DNA from: Bacteroides reticulotermitis JCM 10512
Lineage (GTDB): Bacteria; Bacteroidota; Bacteroidia; Bacteroidales; Bacteroidaceae
Direction: 5' to 3'
NCBI RefSeq assembly: GCF_000517545.1
Contig: NZ_BAIV01000001.1
Span: 62,001 to 126,000, forward strand
Length of the DNA stretch: 64,000 bases
This document shows positions 25,555-37,676 of the stretch, piece by piece (the first letter of the stretch is position 1; every line of letters begins with the position of its first letter). The translations under genes were made by a program, and so were the position numbers. The notes below the pieces were generated by a model. It did no database searches, was not told the DNA's origin, and saw only the letters and a list, made by a program, of their open reading frames with translations.

Positions 25555-28380
25555 ATGATGAAACATATACATATAAAATTCATTTTTTGTGCGCTGCTTA
25601 CTGCTCCTGCCGTGCTACCCGCAGGTGCTCAGGGGCTGGCGGAAAATGATTCGCTGAATGCGAATGAATTGGTGCATGTGGCCTACCGAAAGGTCGCACC
25701 GGGCAATCTGTTGGGAGGCGTCTCTGTGATCAATGTCGAAGAACTGACACAAAAGAACTACAATACGTATAGTCTGGACAATATGCAAGGATATGTTGGC
25801 GGCTGGAATGGTAATTCTTTATGGGGTATGAGCGATCGACTGATCTTGGTCGATGGGGTACCTCGTGACGCGAACAACATCCTACCAACGGAAATAGATC
25901 AAATAACTTTCCTGAAAGGAGCATCGGCAGTTGTGCTTTATGGCAGCCGTGCGGCTAAAGGTGTAATAAGCATTACGACCAAGCGCGGTAAACAAGCACC
26001 CTTTACGGTGGAGGTTCGTGCCAATACAGGATTCAATGTAGTGAAGAGTTATCCGGAATATTTGGGATCTGCCGAATACATGGCACTCTATAACGAGGCT
26101 CGTGAAAATGATGGACTGGAAGCTTTGTACAGTAAAGCCGATATCTACAATTATGGTTCCGGAGAGAACCCGTATCGTTATCCGAACGTGAACTTCTACT
26201 CATCGGATTATGTAAAGAAAGCATATAACCGATCGGATGTAACTGCCGAAATCTCAGGAGGAAACCGGAGAGCACGTTTCTATACGAATATTGGCTTCAA
26301 CAATACCGGAGACATGTTTAAGTTCGGTGAAGCGAAAAACAATCATGCCAGTCGGCTCAATGTTCGTGGTAATGTTGATTTGACGCTGAATGAATCGATT
26401 TCAGCTTATGTGAATGCCAACGTTTCTTTTTATGATTCGCGTGGAGCAACGGGGATTCTTACTGGACGGTAGCTTCTACTTTTCGTCCCAATCGCGTGTC
26501 TCCCTTGATCCCTTTGAGCTATCTGGACGAGCATGCACTTGCTGCACGCGATTTGTTAAATAACACATCCAATATCATTGATGGCAAGTACTTCTTAGGG
26601 GGGACTCAATCAGATTTGACCAATGTGTTTGGTAATTATTATGCTGCCGGATATAATAAATTCACAAGCCGCCAGTTTCAGTTTGATGCCGGTGTCAATA
26701 TCGATTTGGCTAAAGTATTGAAAGGACTTTCATTCCAAACCCAGTTCTCGATAGACTATGCGACAAGCTATAACACGTCTTACAATAATGAATATTCCAC
26801 GTATGCGCCCACTTGGTCGAATTATGGCGGCAAGGAAGTCATTGTAGGATTGACCAAATACAACAACGATAAGAAGTCGGGGGTACAGAATATCAGTGGA
26901 AGTACCGACAATCAGACAATCGCTTTTTCCGGTCAGTTCAACTATCAGAATACATTCGCCACCGATCATAATGTGTCCGCTATGCTGATTGCTTCGGGAT
27001 ATCAGCAGACCTATTCGGGAAAGTATCATCGTACCAGTAACGTTAATATGGGCCTACAGTTAGGATACAACTATCGCAATACGTATTACGCCGATTTCGG
27101 AGGAGCTGCCATTCATTCGGCTAAGTTGCTCCGGGACATCGCCAGGCATTTTCACCCTCTTTGACGTTGGGTTGGAGAATGTCGAAGGAGAATTTTCTGG
27201 CCAACTCTTCCGTGGTGGACGATTTGATGCTGAGTGTGTCGGGTAGCGTGCTACATACCGACTTGGGTATCGATAATTACTATATGTACGAAGGAATCTA
27301 CAACCAGTCCAACGGTGCTTGGTGGGGATGGCGTGAAAGTGTATCGCTGCACTCAACAAACTCCACACAGGGAGCTAATAAGGATTTATCTTTTATTAAG
27401 CGGAAAGAATTGGCTGTTAATTTGAAGGCTTCTTTATGGAATAAGATGATTACCGCCGACGCGTCTTTCTTTGTCAACTCGCTTGAGGGACAGTTGATCA
27501 CACCTTCTTCTCTCTATCCAAGCTATTTCTTTACCTACTATCCGGAAGCATCTTTTATGCCGAATATGAACTTCAACAACGATCGTCGCATCGGGTTCGA
27601 CTTCAAGGTGGATTATAACAAACGCTTTGGTAAAGTAGACTTTACAGCGGGAGTGGCCGGAACGTATTATACAACGAAAGCTACCAAACGCAGTGAGATA
27701 AACGAGAATCAGTATCAAAATCGGCAGGGACGTCCGGTTGATGGACTTTGGGGACTTCAATGTCTAGGCTTCTTCCAAGATGACGAAGAGGTGGCTGCTT
27801 CTCCGGAACAACGATTTGGTGGAACAGTGAAAAAAGGCGATCTGAAGTATGTTGACCAGAATGGTGACAACATGATCGACGACAAAGATATGGTTTATTT
27901 AGGCAAGGGAGGTTGGTATGGAGATCCTTTAACCCTCGGACTGAACTTAACTGCTAAATGGAACAAGTTCACATTCTTTGTGTTGGGAACCGGAAGCTTC
28001 GGAGGAAATGCCATGAAAAACGACTCTTATCATTGGGTATCTGGCGAGAAAAAATATTCAGATGTGGTTCGGGGCCGTTGGACGGAATATACCAAAGAAA
28101 CAGCAACCTATCCGCGTTTGACTACCGGTAGTGGCATTAACAACTTCCAGAGTTCAGACTTCTGGATGTATAAGACCGATGCTATCCGGTTGGCTAAAGT
28201 ACAGGTTACGTATGATTTCCCGGCTCAGATGTTTAGAAAAACATTTATTCACGGATTGTCGGCCTATGTTAGCGGAGCCAACTTGCTCACTATTTCCAAA
28301 GAGCGCAAACTATTAGAGATGAATGTAGCAGTGCACCTCAGACACGATTCTATAACCTTGGTTTTAAGGCCACATTCTAA
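25555..28380 (+). CDS. xusC: SusC-type TonB-dependent transporter XusC (three frameshifts)
   Basis: Second SusC-like importer of the tandem pair, 942 residues after adding one base at each of three places: AA at 26448, G at 27128 and G at 28328. With these the frame ends in TRFYNLGFKATF at 28380, a proper last barrel strand. The N-terminus is short: a signal peptide (FIFCALLTAPAVLPAGAQ) leads almost directly to the plug (VAPGNLLGGVSVINVEELTQ; RLILVDGVPRDANN; SAVVLYGSRAAKGVISITTK) without the carboxypeptidase-like domain present in XusA. A calcium-like loop VDQNGDNMIDDKDMVYLG is seen in the barrel, as in many SusC proteins. It pairs with XusD. Confidence 0.82.
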
Positions 28381-28409
28381 TGTATTAGTAACATAAAGGA
28401 ATTTGAATT

Positions 28410-30200
28410 ATGAAAAATATAATTAAACTTTGGATTTTCTTACCTCTGCTTGTAGCTTGCGACGATCTGTTCGAACCGGCTATTGAGAACAACAGAGATG
28501 TGGATGCCATGTATGACGAACCAAGTTATGCCCAGGGGATTCTGGCCAATGCTTATGTCCTTCTACCTTATCAGACGGCTCCAGCCAGTGATGTCGCTAC
28601 GGATGATGCTGTGACCAATGACAATAACAACGATTATTTGAGAATGGCTACCGGTTCGTGGGCAGCTATCAATGATCCCATGTCGCAGTGGCAGGGTCGT
28701 TTCAATGCCATTCAGTATATCAACCTCTTTTTGGAAAATGTAGATAAGGTGGTATGGGCCAAGGATTCGAAAATTCGTACCATGTTCAACGACCGTTTCA
28801 AGGGCGAAGCTTACGGACTCCGTGCGCTACAAATGTATTACTTATTGCGGGCTCACGGAGGAGTGACAGAAGACGGGCGTTTGATGGGAATACCCATTCT
28901 GACTGCTTCCGAAGGTCCGGAGTCAGACTTTAATCATGAACGTAAAACGTATGCCGAGTGTGTGGAACATATACTCAACGATGCTGGCAAGGCAATCGAA
29001 CTCTTACCGCAAGAATACAAAACATTCACCGATGTACCCCAGAAGTATAAGGACTTGGGTGTAACAAATGCCAGCGATTACAATCGGGTGAACGGTGAAG
29101 CGTTCAGAGGATTGATGTCGGGACGTATTGCCAAAGCTGTTCGTGCGCAAGTTGCTTTGTTGGCTGCCAGTCCGGCATTCAGCGGAGGTTCGGGAATCAC
29201 TTGGGAGAAGGCTGCCGATTATGCTGCCGATCTGCTTGATGACATCGGCGGACCGTCAGGATTGGATATGACCGGCAGAACGTGGTATGTAGATGCTGAC
29301 AAAGTGACTAACTACGGATTGGGCGGAAGTCCTGCTGAAATCATCTGGCGGAGTAGCGTCGATGATAACAATGATTTGGAGAAGAGTAATTTTCCTCCTT
29401 CTCTTTATGGAAGCGGCTTGGTGAATCCGACTGAAAACCTGGTAGATGCATTCCCGATGGCAAACGGATACCCGATTACCGAAGCTGAGGGTGATTATGA
29501 TGCCAGCGATCCATATCTTAACCGCGACCCTCGCTTGAATGACTACATTGTGGTGAATGGGAGCACACAAGGGCCCAGCAGTACGAAGATCATTACCGGA
29601 ACGTATGGCACAACGACCGACGTAACTAATAAGGAAAGCGGTAAGTCAACACGCACCGGTTACTATTTGCGTAAGTTGCTTCGTTCTACGTGTAACCCAG
29701 ACCCTCAGTATAATACTAAACAAAAGCATTATACGGCACGAATTCGCTTTACAGAGATTTTCCTGATCTATGCGGAAGCTGCCAATGAAGCATGGGGACC
29801 ACAAGGTAAGGGCACACACACTTATTCAGCCTATGAGGTGATTAAGGCAATCCGCAAACGTGCCGGATTGGGTGTCAACAATACCGACCCGTATTTGGAA
29901 AGCATCAAGAACGATCCTGACAAGATGAGGGTACTCATTCGGAACGAACGTCGCTTGGAACTGTGTTTCGAGAACTTTCGTTTCTGGGATTTGCGCCGTT
30001 GGAAAGCCGATCTGAACGAGACAACACGGGGGATGCAGATCGGACAGCATACAGACGGTTCGCTGACGTATACGCCGATGCCCAGTGTGGAAGTCCGGAA
30101 ATATAAAGATTATATGTATTACGGGCCGATTCCTAACAACGAAATCCTCAAGTGGGATAATCTGAAGCAGAATAAGGATGGTAATTGGCTCAATAATTAA
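28410..30200 (+). CDS. xusD: SusD-type lipoprotein XusD
   Basis: Intact surface lipoprotein of 596 residues. The signal is MKNIIKLWIFLPLLVAC with Cys17. SusD landmarks: FKGEAYGLRALQMYYLLRAH in the helical part, then IRFTEIFLIYAEAANEAWGP, VIKAIRKRAGLG and IRNERRLELCFENFRFWDL. It carries xylan oligosaccharides to XusC. The N-terminal part DDLFEPAIENNRDVDAMYDE is typical of the second SusD in xus loci. Spaced 29 bases from xusC and 19 from xusE. Confidence 0.9.
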   Translation: MKNIIKLWIFLPLLVACDDLFEPAIENNRDVDAMYDEPSYAQGILANAYVLLPYQTAPASDVATDDAVTNDNNNDYLRMATGSWAAINDPMSQWQGRFNAIQYINLFLENVDKVVWAKDSKIRTMFNDRFKGEAYGLRALQMYYLLRAHGGVTEDGRLMGIPILTASEGPESDFNHERKTYAECVEHILNDAGKAIELLPQEYKTFTDVPQKYKDLGVTNASDYNRVNGEAFRGLMSGRIAKAVRAQVALLAASPAFSGGSGITWEKAADYAADLLDDIGGPSGLDMTGRTWYVDADKVTNYGLGGSPAEIIWRSSVDDNNDLEKSNFPPSLYGSGLVNPTENLVDAFPMANGYPITEAEGDYDASDPYLNRDPRLNDYIVVNGSTQGPSSTKIITGTYGTTTDVTNKESGKSTRTGYYLRKLLRSTCNPDPQYNTKQKHYTARIRFTEIFLIYAEAANEAWGPQGKGTHTYSAYEVIKAIRKRAGLGVNNTDPYLESIKNDPDKMRVLIRNERRLELCFENFRFWDLRRWKADLNETTRGMQIGQHTDGSLTYTPMPSVEVRKYKDYMYYGPIPNNEILKWDNLKQNKDGNWLNN

Positions 30201-30219
30201 TGATAAAGATTAAAAAGAT

Positions 30220-31272
30220 ATGAAACGACTTAAATCATTACCGATACTACTTACAGGAACATTGGCTTTACTGTTTGCAAGTTGCGAGAATCAAAATATT
30301 GACTTTCCTGATTTTGGAAAGAGTTCGGTTTACTTTGCCTATCAGTATCCGGTACGAACTATTGTATTGGGCGAAGACCAGTACGATACAACACTCGATA
30401 ATCAGCATAAATGTAAGATTTACGCCACGATGGGTGGAGTGTATGCCAATAATAAGAACATCACGATCGATGTTAAAGTGGATAATACTCTGTGCAACAA
30501 CCTATACTTTGAAAACGGAAATCCAGTGAAGGCCATGCCGACTAATTACTATTCGCTTGCTTCGGATAAGATTTCGCTCAATAAGACGCTAAGCGATGGA
30601 GTTGAAGTTCAATTGACCGACGCGTTCTTCAAAGATCCGGATGCCTTGGTAAACACGTATGTGATTCCTTTGTTGATGACCCACGTAACGAATGCCGATC
30701 AGATGTTGAGCGGAACACTTTCGGAGGGAGTCGATCCGGTGAAATGTGATCCTACCGCCTGGATTGTTCAACCTAAAGACTACGTGCTTTATTGCGTGAA
30801 GTACATCAATGAGTGGCATGCGAACTACCTGCGCCGTGGTATCGATCAGATAACGGAAAACGGAGTTACGACAACGAATGTCCGTCACCAACAATATGTG
30901 GAGAAAGATGAAGAATGCAGCACGGTTACCCGGACGCTTAAATCAATCGTTTTTCCGGTAAGTACCAAAGTGCGTACGGGGAGTGGAGGAAACGAAACGG
31001 TAGAAACGCTGACTTGCAAACTGATACTGACTTTTAATGAAAATAACGAATGTACCATTACGTCCGGAACCGACGCATACACAGCTAGTGGAAGTGGTAA
31101 GTACGTAAAAAAGGGAGAAAAGAAAAGTTGGGGCAACAAAGACCGTGACGCTCTGTATCTCGATTATCAGATCGACTTCAATGCGAAGAAGTATGCGACG
31201 AAAGACACATTGGTTGTACATAGCCGGGGAATATCCTCTGAGGAGTTTTCGCCCTCTTATACAAAAGAGTAA
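30220..31272 (+). CDS. xusE: Surface glycan-binding lipoprotein XusE (DUF1735-containing)
   Basis: Lipoprotein of 350 residues, signal MKRLKSLPILLTGTLALLFA followed by SC (Cys22). The N-terminal domain (FGKSSVYFAYQYPVRTIVLG; KIYATMGGVYANNKNITIDV; DALVNTYVIPLLMT) fits the DUF1735 beta-sandwich seen in SusE/F-position proteins. The rest, with YCVKYINEWHANYLRRG and TCKLILTFNENNECTIT, is typical of the xylan-locus version. It lies between the SusC/SusD pairs and the GH10 gene, the xusE place. Binding of xylan at the surface is inferred from position. Confidence 0.8.
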   Translation: MKRLKSLPILLTGTLALLFASCENQNIDFPDFGKSSVYFAYQYPVRTIVLGEDQYDTTLDNQHKCKIYATMGGVYANNKNITIDVKVDNTLCNNLYFENGNPVKAMPTNYYSLASDKISLNKTLSDGVEVQLTDAFFKDPDALVNTYVIPLLMTHVTNADQMLSGTLSEGVDPVKCDPTAWIVQPKDYVLYCVKYINEWHANYLRRGIDQITENGVTTTNVRHQQYVEKDEECSTVTRTLKSIVFPVSTKVRTGSGGNETVETLTCKLILTFNENNECTITSGTDAYTASGSGKYVKKGEKKSWGNKDRDALYLDYQIDFNAKKYATKDTLVVHSRGISSEEFSPSYTKE

Positions 31273-31291
31273 CTTTTAAATCGAAAGGAAT

Positions 31292-33484
31292 ATGAAATAC
31301 TATAATAAACTATTGTTGCTGGCTTGTCTTTCGGGTGCACTGGGAGCTTGTGCTGATGACGAAATAGCCGCTTTTAAAACAGATAAGCCCGAAAGCATTG
31401 TCGAATATGAGTATCTGAACGCGTATGACGCATTGAAAACCTACGTCGACCGCACAGCCAATCCGCATTTCAAGTTGGGCACGGGAGTGACGGAGAGCGA
31501 TTTCCTGAGTAAAGGACTGGTGTATAGCCTGGTTTGTGCGAACTACGATGAAGTGACTGCGGGCAATGCGATGAAGTATAGTTCGGTAGTGGGTAATAAT
31601 GGCTCGATGAACTTTTCCACAGTCAGAGATCTGGTTAAAGTGGCAAAGGGAGCGGGGATAACCATCTACGGACATACGCTTTGCTGGCACTCTCAACAGA
31701 ATAACAAATACCTGAACGGTATCATTGCCGATAAGGTGGTTGAGTCTGAGCATCCCAGTGAACCGACGCTTGATCCGAGCGTAATCTCCAACGGAGACTT
31801 TGAAGATGGCACAATTACCGGTTGGGGTGGTTGGGGCAATTCATCCTCCCGTGCTATTTCAGCCGCAGGGCAAGGACATAACGGAGGCCATGCGTTGAAA
31901 ATAACCAATCCGACGGTAGGTAGCGATCATTATTTTGTGCAGACCAGCTATAACGTTGCTTTCAAGTCGGGAGAAACGTATCAGCTAAGTTTTTATGTGA
32001 AAGGCGCTTCCACCGGAACCGGACAAGTTGTTGCGCAAGATGCGAATTATGCGGGCGATCCTTTCTTGGATAAATCGGCTAATAAGGATTTTGCCATTAC
32101 GACCGATTGGAAGTTGGTTGAAATGAAGGCAACCGTAACGGCCGACCGCACCCTGATCCTGCTTAATACCGGAAAGTATGAAGGCGATCTCTATATCGAT
32201 GATATCTCACTTTGTCATGTCAACACCGGCGGCGGTGGCGGCATTGTGACGAATGAATATGCTGTGCAGAGCGACTTTGAAAACGGATTGGACAACTGGG
32301 GTGGTTGGGGTAACTCCTCAACACGCGAAGTTGTAGACGGTGGCGGTTACAACGGGACGAAAGGATTTAAAGTTGTTAACCCGACGGCTACCAATAGTTG
32401 GTCGGCACAGGTGGCGTATGACTTTGCTTCCGAATTGGTTGCCGGAGAAACTTACTACCTGAAACTAAAGATCAAAGGAAGTGTGGCAGGCAACATAGGC
32501 GCCGGATTTCAAAAGAAAAGCGATTACTCCGGTCGGGGAGACTTTCCGGCTATGTCGGTCACTACCGGTTGGAAAGAGATCCTGACTTCGGTTACCGTAT
32601 CCGGTGAGAATGCCGACCGCTTCTTATTCAACGTAGGTGCGTATGCCGGAACTCTCTGGATGGATGACATCGAAATCTATCGCGAAGTGAAAGGAAATAC
32701 CATTCCATTGACTCCGGAAGAGAAAGCCGACACGCTGACTTATGCCTTGGAGAATTGGATCAAAGGTATGATGGAAGCTACCGAAGGCTATGTGAAGGTG
32801 TGGGATGTGGTGAACGAACCGATGTCCGACTGGCCCGATCCGACTCAGTTGAAGAGCGACCCGAACCATACGGATACCGAAAACTTCTACTGGCAGGATT
32901 ACCTGGGTAAAGACTATGCACGTGTGGCAATCAAGCTAGCTCGTAAGTATGGCGGAGACAATCAGGTGTTGTTCATCAATGACTATGGTTTGGAAGGTTC
33001 GGGCAATGCGAAGTGTAAAGGGTTGATCAATATGATCGCATATTGGGAATCCGATGGTGTGACTCGTATTGACGGTATCGGCACACAGATGCACGTCACT
33101 TACTCACTCGATCCGGTGAAGCAGCAAGCAAACGAAGCCGCCGTGATAAGTATGCTCGAACTGTTGGCGCATACGGGTAAGCTGATCAAAATATCCGAAT
33201 TGGATATGGGAATTGCCGACGTAAGCGGAACGAACATAAAGACGATTGCCGTTACGTTGGAGCAACACAAAATGATGGCCGAGTATTATAAATTTATCGT
33301 GAAGAAGTACTTCGAGATTATTCCCGCTGCCCAACGGTATGGAATTACGCATTGGAGTCCGGCCGATAGTCCCGACAATCAGAATTCTTTCTGGCGCAAA
33401 GGAGAACCTATTGGTCTGTGGAATCTGGATTACAATCGCAAACCGGCTTATGCAGGTTTTGCCGAAGGACTTTCCGGTAAGTAA
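31292..33484 (+). CDS. xyn10C: GH10 endo-beta-1,4-xylanase with two CBMs inserted in the catalytic domain
   Basis: Surface lipoprotein of 730 residues (signal ends in GALGAC, Cys20) that cuts the xylan backbone. The GH10 barrel starts near residue 30, reaches ITIYGHTLCWHSQQN, and is then interrupted by two tandem CBM4/9-type sandwiches: GDFEDGTITGWGGWGNSSSR and DFENGLDNWGGWGNSSTREV. The barrel resumes at about residue 480 with the acid/base Glu509 in WDVVNEPM and the nucleophile Glu636 in ISELDMGI; HWSPADSPDNQNSFWR closes it. This inserted-CBM layout is known for Xyn10C-type enzymes of the xus core. The two CBMs resemble each other closely and look like a local duplication. Confidence 0.92.
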   Translation: MKYYNKLLLLACLSGALGACADDEIAAFKTDKPESIVEYEYLNAYDALKTYVDRTANPHFKLGTGVTESDFLSKGLVYSLVCANYDEVTAGNAMKYSSVVGNNGSMNFSTVRDLVKVAKGAGITIYGHTLCWHSQQNNKYLNGIIADKVVESEHPSEPTLDPSVISNGDFEDGTITGWGGWGNSSSRAISAAGQGHNGGHALKITNPTVGSDHYFVQTSYNVAFKSGETYQLSFYVKGASTGTGQVVAQDANYAGDPFLDKSANKDFAITTDWKLVEMKATVTADRTLILLNTGKYEGDLYIDDISLCHVNTGGGGGIVTNEYAVQSDFENGLDNWGGWGNSSTREVVDGGGYNGTKGFKVVNPTATNSWSAQVAYDFASELVAGETYYLKLKIKGSVAGNIGAGFQKKSDYSGRGDFPAMSVTTGWKEILTSVTVSGENADRFLFNVGAYAGTLWMDDIEIYREVKGNTIPLTPEEKADTLTYALENWIKGMMEATEGYVKVWDVVNEPMSDWPDPTQLKSDPNHTDTENFYWQDYLGKDYARVAIKLARKYGGDNQVLFINDYGLEGSGNAKCKGLINMIAYWESDGVTRIDGIGTQMHVTYSLDPVKQQANEAAVISMLELLAHTGKLIKISELDMGIADVSGTNIKTIAVTLEQHKMMAEYYKFIVKKYFEIIPAAQRYGITHWSPADSPDNQNSFWRKGEPIGLWNLDYNRKPAYAGFAEGLSGK

Positions 33485-33548
33485 CCTTACTGTAGCTTAC
33501 TGAATATGAAATAGATTTGTGCTTTTAATAAACGTTTTCAGTACGTAG

Positions 33549-33600
33549 ATCGTTTGCAGAATGAGTGTCTTGGGGCACTCTCTGCAAACGATTCTTTTTG
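33549..33600. terminator. Terminator between convergent xyn10C and HTCS genes
   Basis: A 12-bp perfect stem (33549-33560 with 33581-33592, ATCGTTTGCAGA) is prolonged by GAGTG/CACTC and followed by TTCTTTTTG. It ends the xylan operon. On the minus strand no long T-run follows, so it serves chiefly the plus strand. Confidence 0.85.
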
Positions 33601-36600
33601 CTATTCTGTCTTTTTCAGATGTTCTTCCATATATACTTTGGGAGGGATGCCGTACAATTCCTTGAAGGCACTCGAGAAGTAGGGCATATTGGTAAACCCG
33701 GTTGCATAAGCTGCTTCCGAAACATCAATCGGCTTGCCAGAAGCGAGTAGGGAGGCTGCCTGTTTGAGGCGGGTGTTTCGTATCAGGTCGCGCGTGCTTT
33801 GATTAGTCAATTCTTTGAGCTTGCGATGCAGGTGCACCCGGCTGATGCCCACCTCTTTGGCTATCATCTCTCCATTCAGCTGCGTGTTGGTGATGTTGGA
33901 ATGAATGGTAGCCATTACTTTCTCCATCAACTTCTCGTCGGACGATTTCAAGGTCATTTCCGGTATGTTTTCTGCCTGATCCTGACTGCCATTGTATGTG
34001 TTGCGCAACATCTCCCGATTCTGGATGATGTTGACCACGGTCTTTTTCAGTATTTCCAGACTGAAAGGTTTGGAGATGTAAGCGTCAGCTCCGATAGAAA
34101 GACCTTCTAACTTATCCTCTTCTGCCGATTTGGCGGTTAGCAGGATCACAGGTACGTGGTTCACATTCACATTCTGTTTAATCTTCCGGCAAAGCGTGAT
34201 GCCATCCATTTCAGGCATCATCACATCACTGATAACCAAATCAGGCGTTTTCTGTAGAATAAGTGTCAGTGCTTCTTTGCCGTTGGTGCATTCGGTCATG
34301 TAATGATTGACGCCCAATTCATCGCAGATGTACTTCCGAATCTCCTCATCGTCTTCCACTACCAGAATCTTATATTTTCTACGGTTCTTTGTCTTTTCCT
34401 TCTCGGTCTCGGAAGTACTTTCTTCTATCGGTAGCGTTATGGCAGCAGAGAGTGGGATAGGAGATGTTGCTTTGTCTTCAATCTCTTCTACGAGCAGATG
34501 TTCGTTGCCCAGTGGTAGTCGGATGATGAAACGGCATCCCTTACCGTCCTCATTGTTGACGGCTTCAATGGTTCCGTGATGCAGTTCTACCAACGACCGG
34601 GTAAGATGCAGCCCGATACCGGTACCGATATTCGAATTGTTTTGGCTGTTGCGTATCTGATAGAACCGTTCGAATATGCGTTCTCTTTCTTGCTCGTTTA
34701 TTCCGATGCCGCTGTCGGACACCATGATTTCTACCCATTGGCGTTTGCTTTCCTGTTCTACATCGCTGTTGACGTATAAATCGATTTTTCCGTTATCCGG
34801 AGTGAATTTGAATGCGTTGGAAAGTATATTCACGATGATTTTATCGAAAGACTTCGGATCGATCCATATAGGCAGGCTATCTATTGAGTGGTGAAACTGA
34901 AAATCGATTTGCTTATTCTTCGCCTGATAATCGAAGATGGTGCAAATCTCTTGCAGGGTTCCGATCAGTTCAGCCTCTTGAAATTTGAGAGCCATCTGCC
35001 CTTTGTCGATCTTGCGGATATCCATCAGTTGGTTGATCAGTTGCAAGATACGGTTTGCGTTCCGGTGGATCAGTGAGTATGTCTTTTGTCTTTCGGAATC
35101 ATTATCAGCCCGAATCAACTTTTCGAGCGGACTGATGATGAGCGACATCGGCGTGCGTATTTCGTGCGAAATATTGATAAAGAATTGCAGTTTGGCTTCG
35201 TTAATTTGTTCCCCATGAATGTGTTCCAACATTTCCTGACGCGCCCGATACCGTTGGCGTACTTGTTGGACAAATAGGTAGACAATCACTATGGCTAGCA
35301 ATGCGTAGATACATTTCGCCCAAACCGAAGCGTACCAGGCGGGCGAGATAAGAATTGTGATTTCTTTCTCTTTCGACACATTGTTGTAGTCTTGCGCTTT
35401 CACTTTGAAATGATATGTGCCGGGAGCCAGGTTGTTGAAACTAACCCGGTTGCTTCCCGGACTTAGGCTGACCCACTTATCGTTGTTGAGCGAATACGAG
35501 TAAATGATTCGTTCGGGGTTGTTAAAGTCCATCGTTGAGAACTCGATGCTGAATGAATTGTCTTCATGCGAAAGATGAAAGAAGTTTTCGTTCATGACTG
35601 CTTGAGAAACAACCTCGTAAGGACCCGATTTAGAGCCTTTGTGAACCGCTTCGTCATAAATATAGAAGTCGGTGATGCGTATTTTCAGATCCTGAACCGG
35701 TTTGGTTATTTCTTTCGGATAGAAAGATACCAGTCCGTTCAGCCCGCCAAAAATGAGTTTGCCATCTCTGCTACGTATAGAAGCGTTCCGGCTAAATTCA
35801 TTGCCTTGCAGCCCGTCGCTCGAAAAGTAATTGATAAACTCCTTATCGCGTGGGTTAAAACGGGAAATGCCGTGGTTGGTGCTGATCCATAGATAGCCGT
35901 CGTCATCTCCTTGTATGGCACAAACCATGTTGCTCGGTAGTCCGTCTTTTTTGGTGTATGTCGTGATCTCCTGCGTTTGGTGATCTATTTTGCTTAAACC
36001 ATTGGACGTACCTGCCATATATTCCCTTGTTTATCCTGATAGAATGTATAGATGATTTGCTTTTCGAGCAGATTGCTTTTTCCATATGTAGAGGTGAAGT
36101 TGCGGGTCGCTATATCCATACATCCGATACCATAGTAGGATGCAATATACAATTTGCCCTCGGGAGTTGCGAGAAGGCTATTGATCCAGTCATTGTTTAG
36201 CGTATTCTTTTCGGGGCTGTAAGGCGATTGGGTGTGATAATGAGTCACTCGCTTGCCTCCTTTTTCGATGCAACATAAACCGCTCCCCATGGAGCATATC
36301 CATATATTCTGTTGGTTGTCTTCTGTAATGTGGTAGATGCGTGATATATGATTGTTGTTCTCGTCTTTCAAGTGCACATACTCGCAATGGCCGTTGGTAG
36401 GATTCATTTTAGCGACCCCATCGCGGTAAGAACCTATCCATAGAGTATTTTGTGAATCTTCGTAGATCGTCATAATGGTAGCCGGAACGGAGCTTGGCGT
36501 TCCGTTGGGAGAGAAGTGTGCCTTTAGTTTACCTGAAGAATCGATTGCGTAAATACCATCGTTATCTGTTCCTATCCACAGGGTTTGTTCATGATCTTCG

Positions 36601-37676
36601 TACACAGCCATGATGCAGCTTGACCCGATAATGTTATTATTTACGGATTTATATCCTATGTAATTGAATTTGCTCAAGTCATTGGGGAGCAGCAAGACTC
36701 CTTTCTGAAAGATGCCTAGCCAGGTGTTTCCTGCTTGGTCTTCCAAGATGGAGTGTACTTTGGTTTTCGAAAAATCGAAAGTAGCTAGCGCAGAGTTGCT
36801 GTCAATCAATTTGTTTTCCTTAGGATAGAACGTTTTCATTCCGTTTCCGTCCGTTCCGATATAAATATTTCCTCGCTGGTTTAGGTAGAGTGTTTTAACA
36901 GTCAGCTGTTTCCCGTCGGCAGAAAGGATCGGGCGGAATGAATCGCTTTGCGGATGATAACGGAAGAATCCTCTGTTGAGGCTTCCGGCATAGATATTTC
37001 CCTCCTTGTCCTGACAGATGGATTGTACGTCGTTACGCTTCTCCGTTTCGTCTTTCAGGTAATTCTTATAGGTGTTTTTTCCTGTTTCACAGAAAGCTCC
37101 GTTATTTTCGGTCGTAACCCAAAGCCGATTCTGATTGTCTTCAAACAAGGAAGCGATCTGATCGCATTTGTATGGCGTGCTGAGTTCTTTTGCCAGTAAC
37201 CCTTCTTTCGGATCGTGCTCCAATCGAAAGAGTCCCAGCCCTCCGCATCCTATTAGTATTTCACCATTTCTGCGTTCCAGAATACAAACTACGTGCGCAT
37301 TGAATTTGGTATTGCCCTCTTTTAGCACGATAGGGATTTCGATAAAGCTGTTGGTCGCATAATCGTATCGTTGCAATCCTTTAAAGAATCCGATGTAGAG
37401 GTTTCCCTTGCTGTCTTCAAACAGTGCGTGGACATAATCATTGAGCAGTGAATTTTTGTCATCTTTATCATGTCTGTAGATGGTGAACTTGGCTCCGTCG
37501 TATCGATTCAATCCATCTTCGGTTGCTATCCAGACGATACCTTTTCGATCTTGGTATATTTTGTTTACCAGGCTGTTAGATAGTTCTTTGTCCGCTGTGA
37601 AAAAACGTCCCGATTGTGCATATCCCAGACTACATATACATAAAAGTAGCAGGATGAGGAGAGTTCTCGTTTTCAT
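33601..37676 (-). CDS. Hybrid two-component system regulator of the xylan locus (one frameshift)
   Basis: HTCS of 1358 residues that senses xylan oligosaccharides in the periplasm and activates the locus. From the N-terminus: signal peptide (LILLLLCICSLGYAQ), about a dozen Reg_prop propeller repeats (KGIVWIATEDGLNRYDG is the first), a Y_Y_Y domain, a membrane helix (CIYALLAIVIVYLFV), the histidine kinase with FFINISHEIRTPMSL, the ATP-binding N-box NILSNAFKFTPDNG, a receiver with VISDVMMPEMDG, and an AraC-type HTH_18 domain at the end. The frame breaks at 36015-36016: one more C on the plus strand gives GNIWAGTSNGLSKI. It faces the end of xyn10C. Confidence 0.88.
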
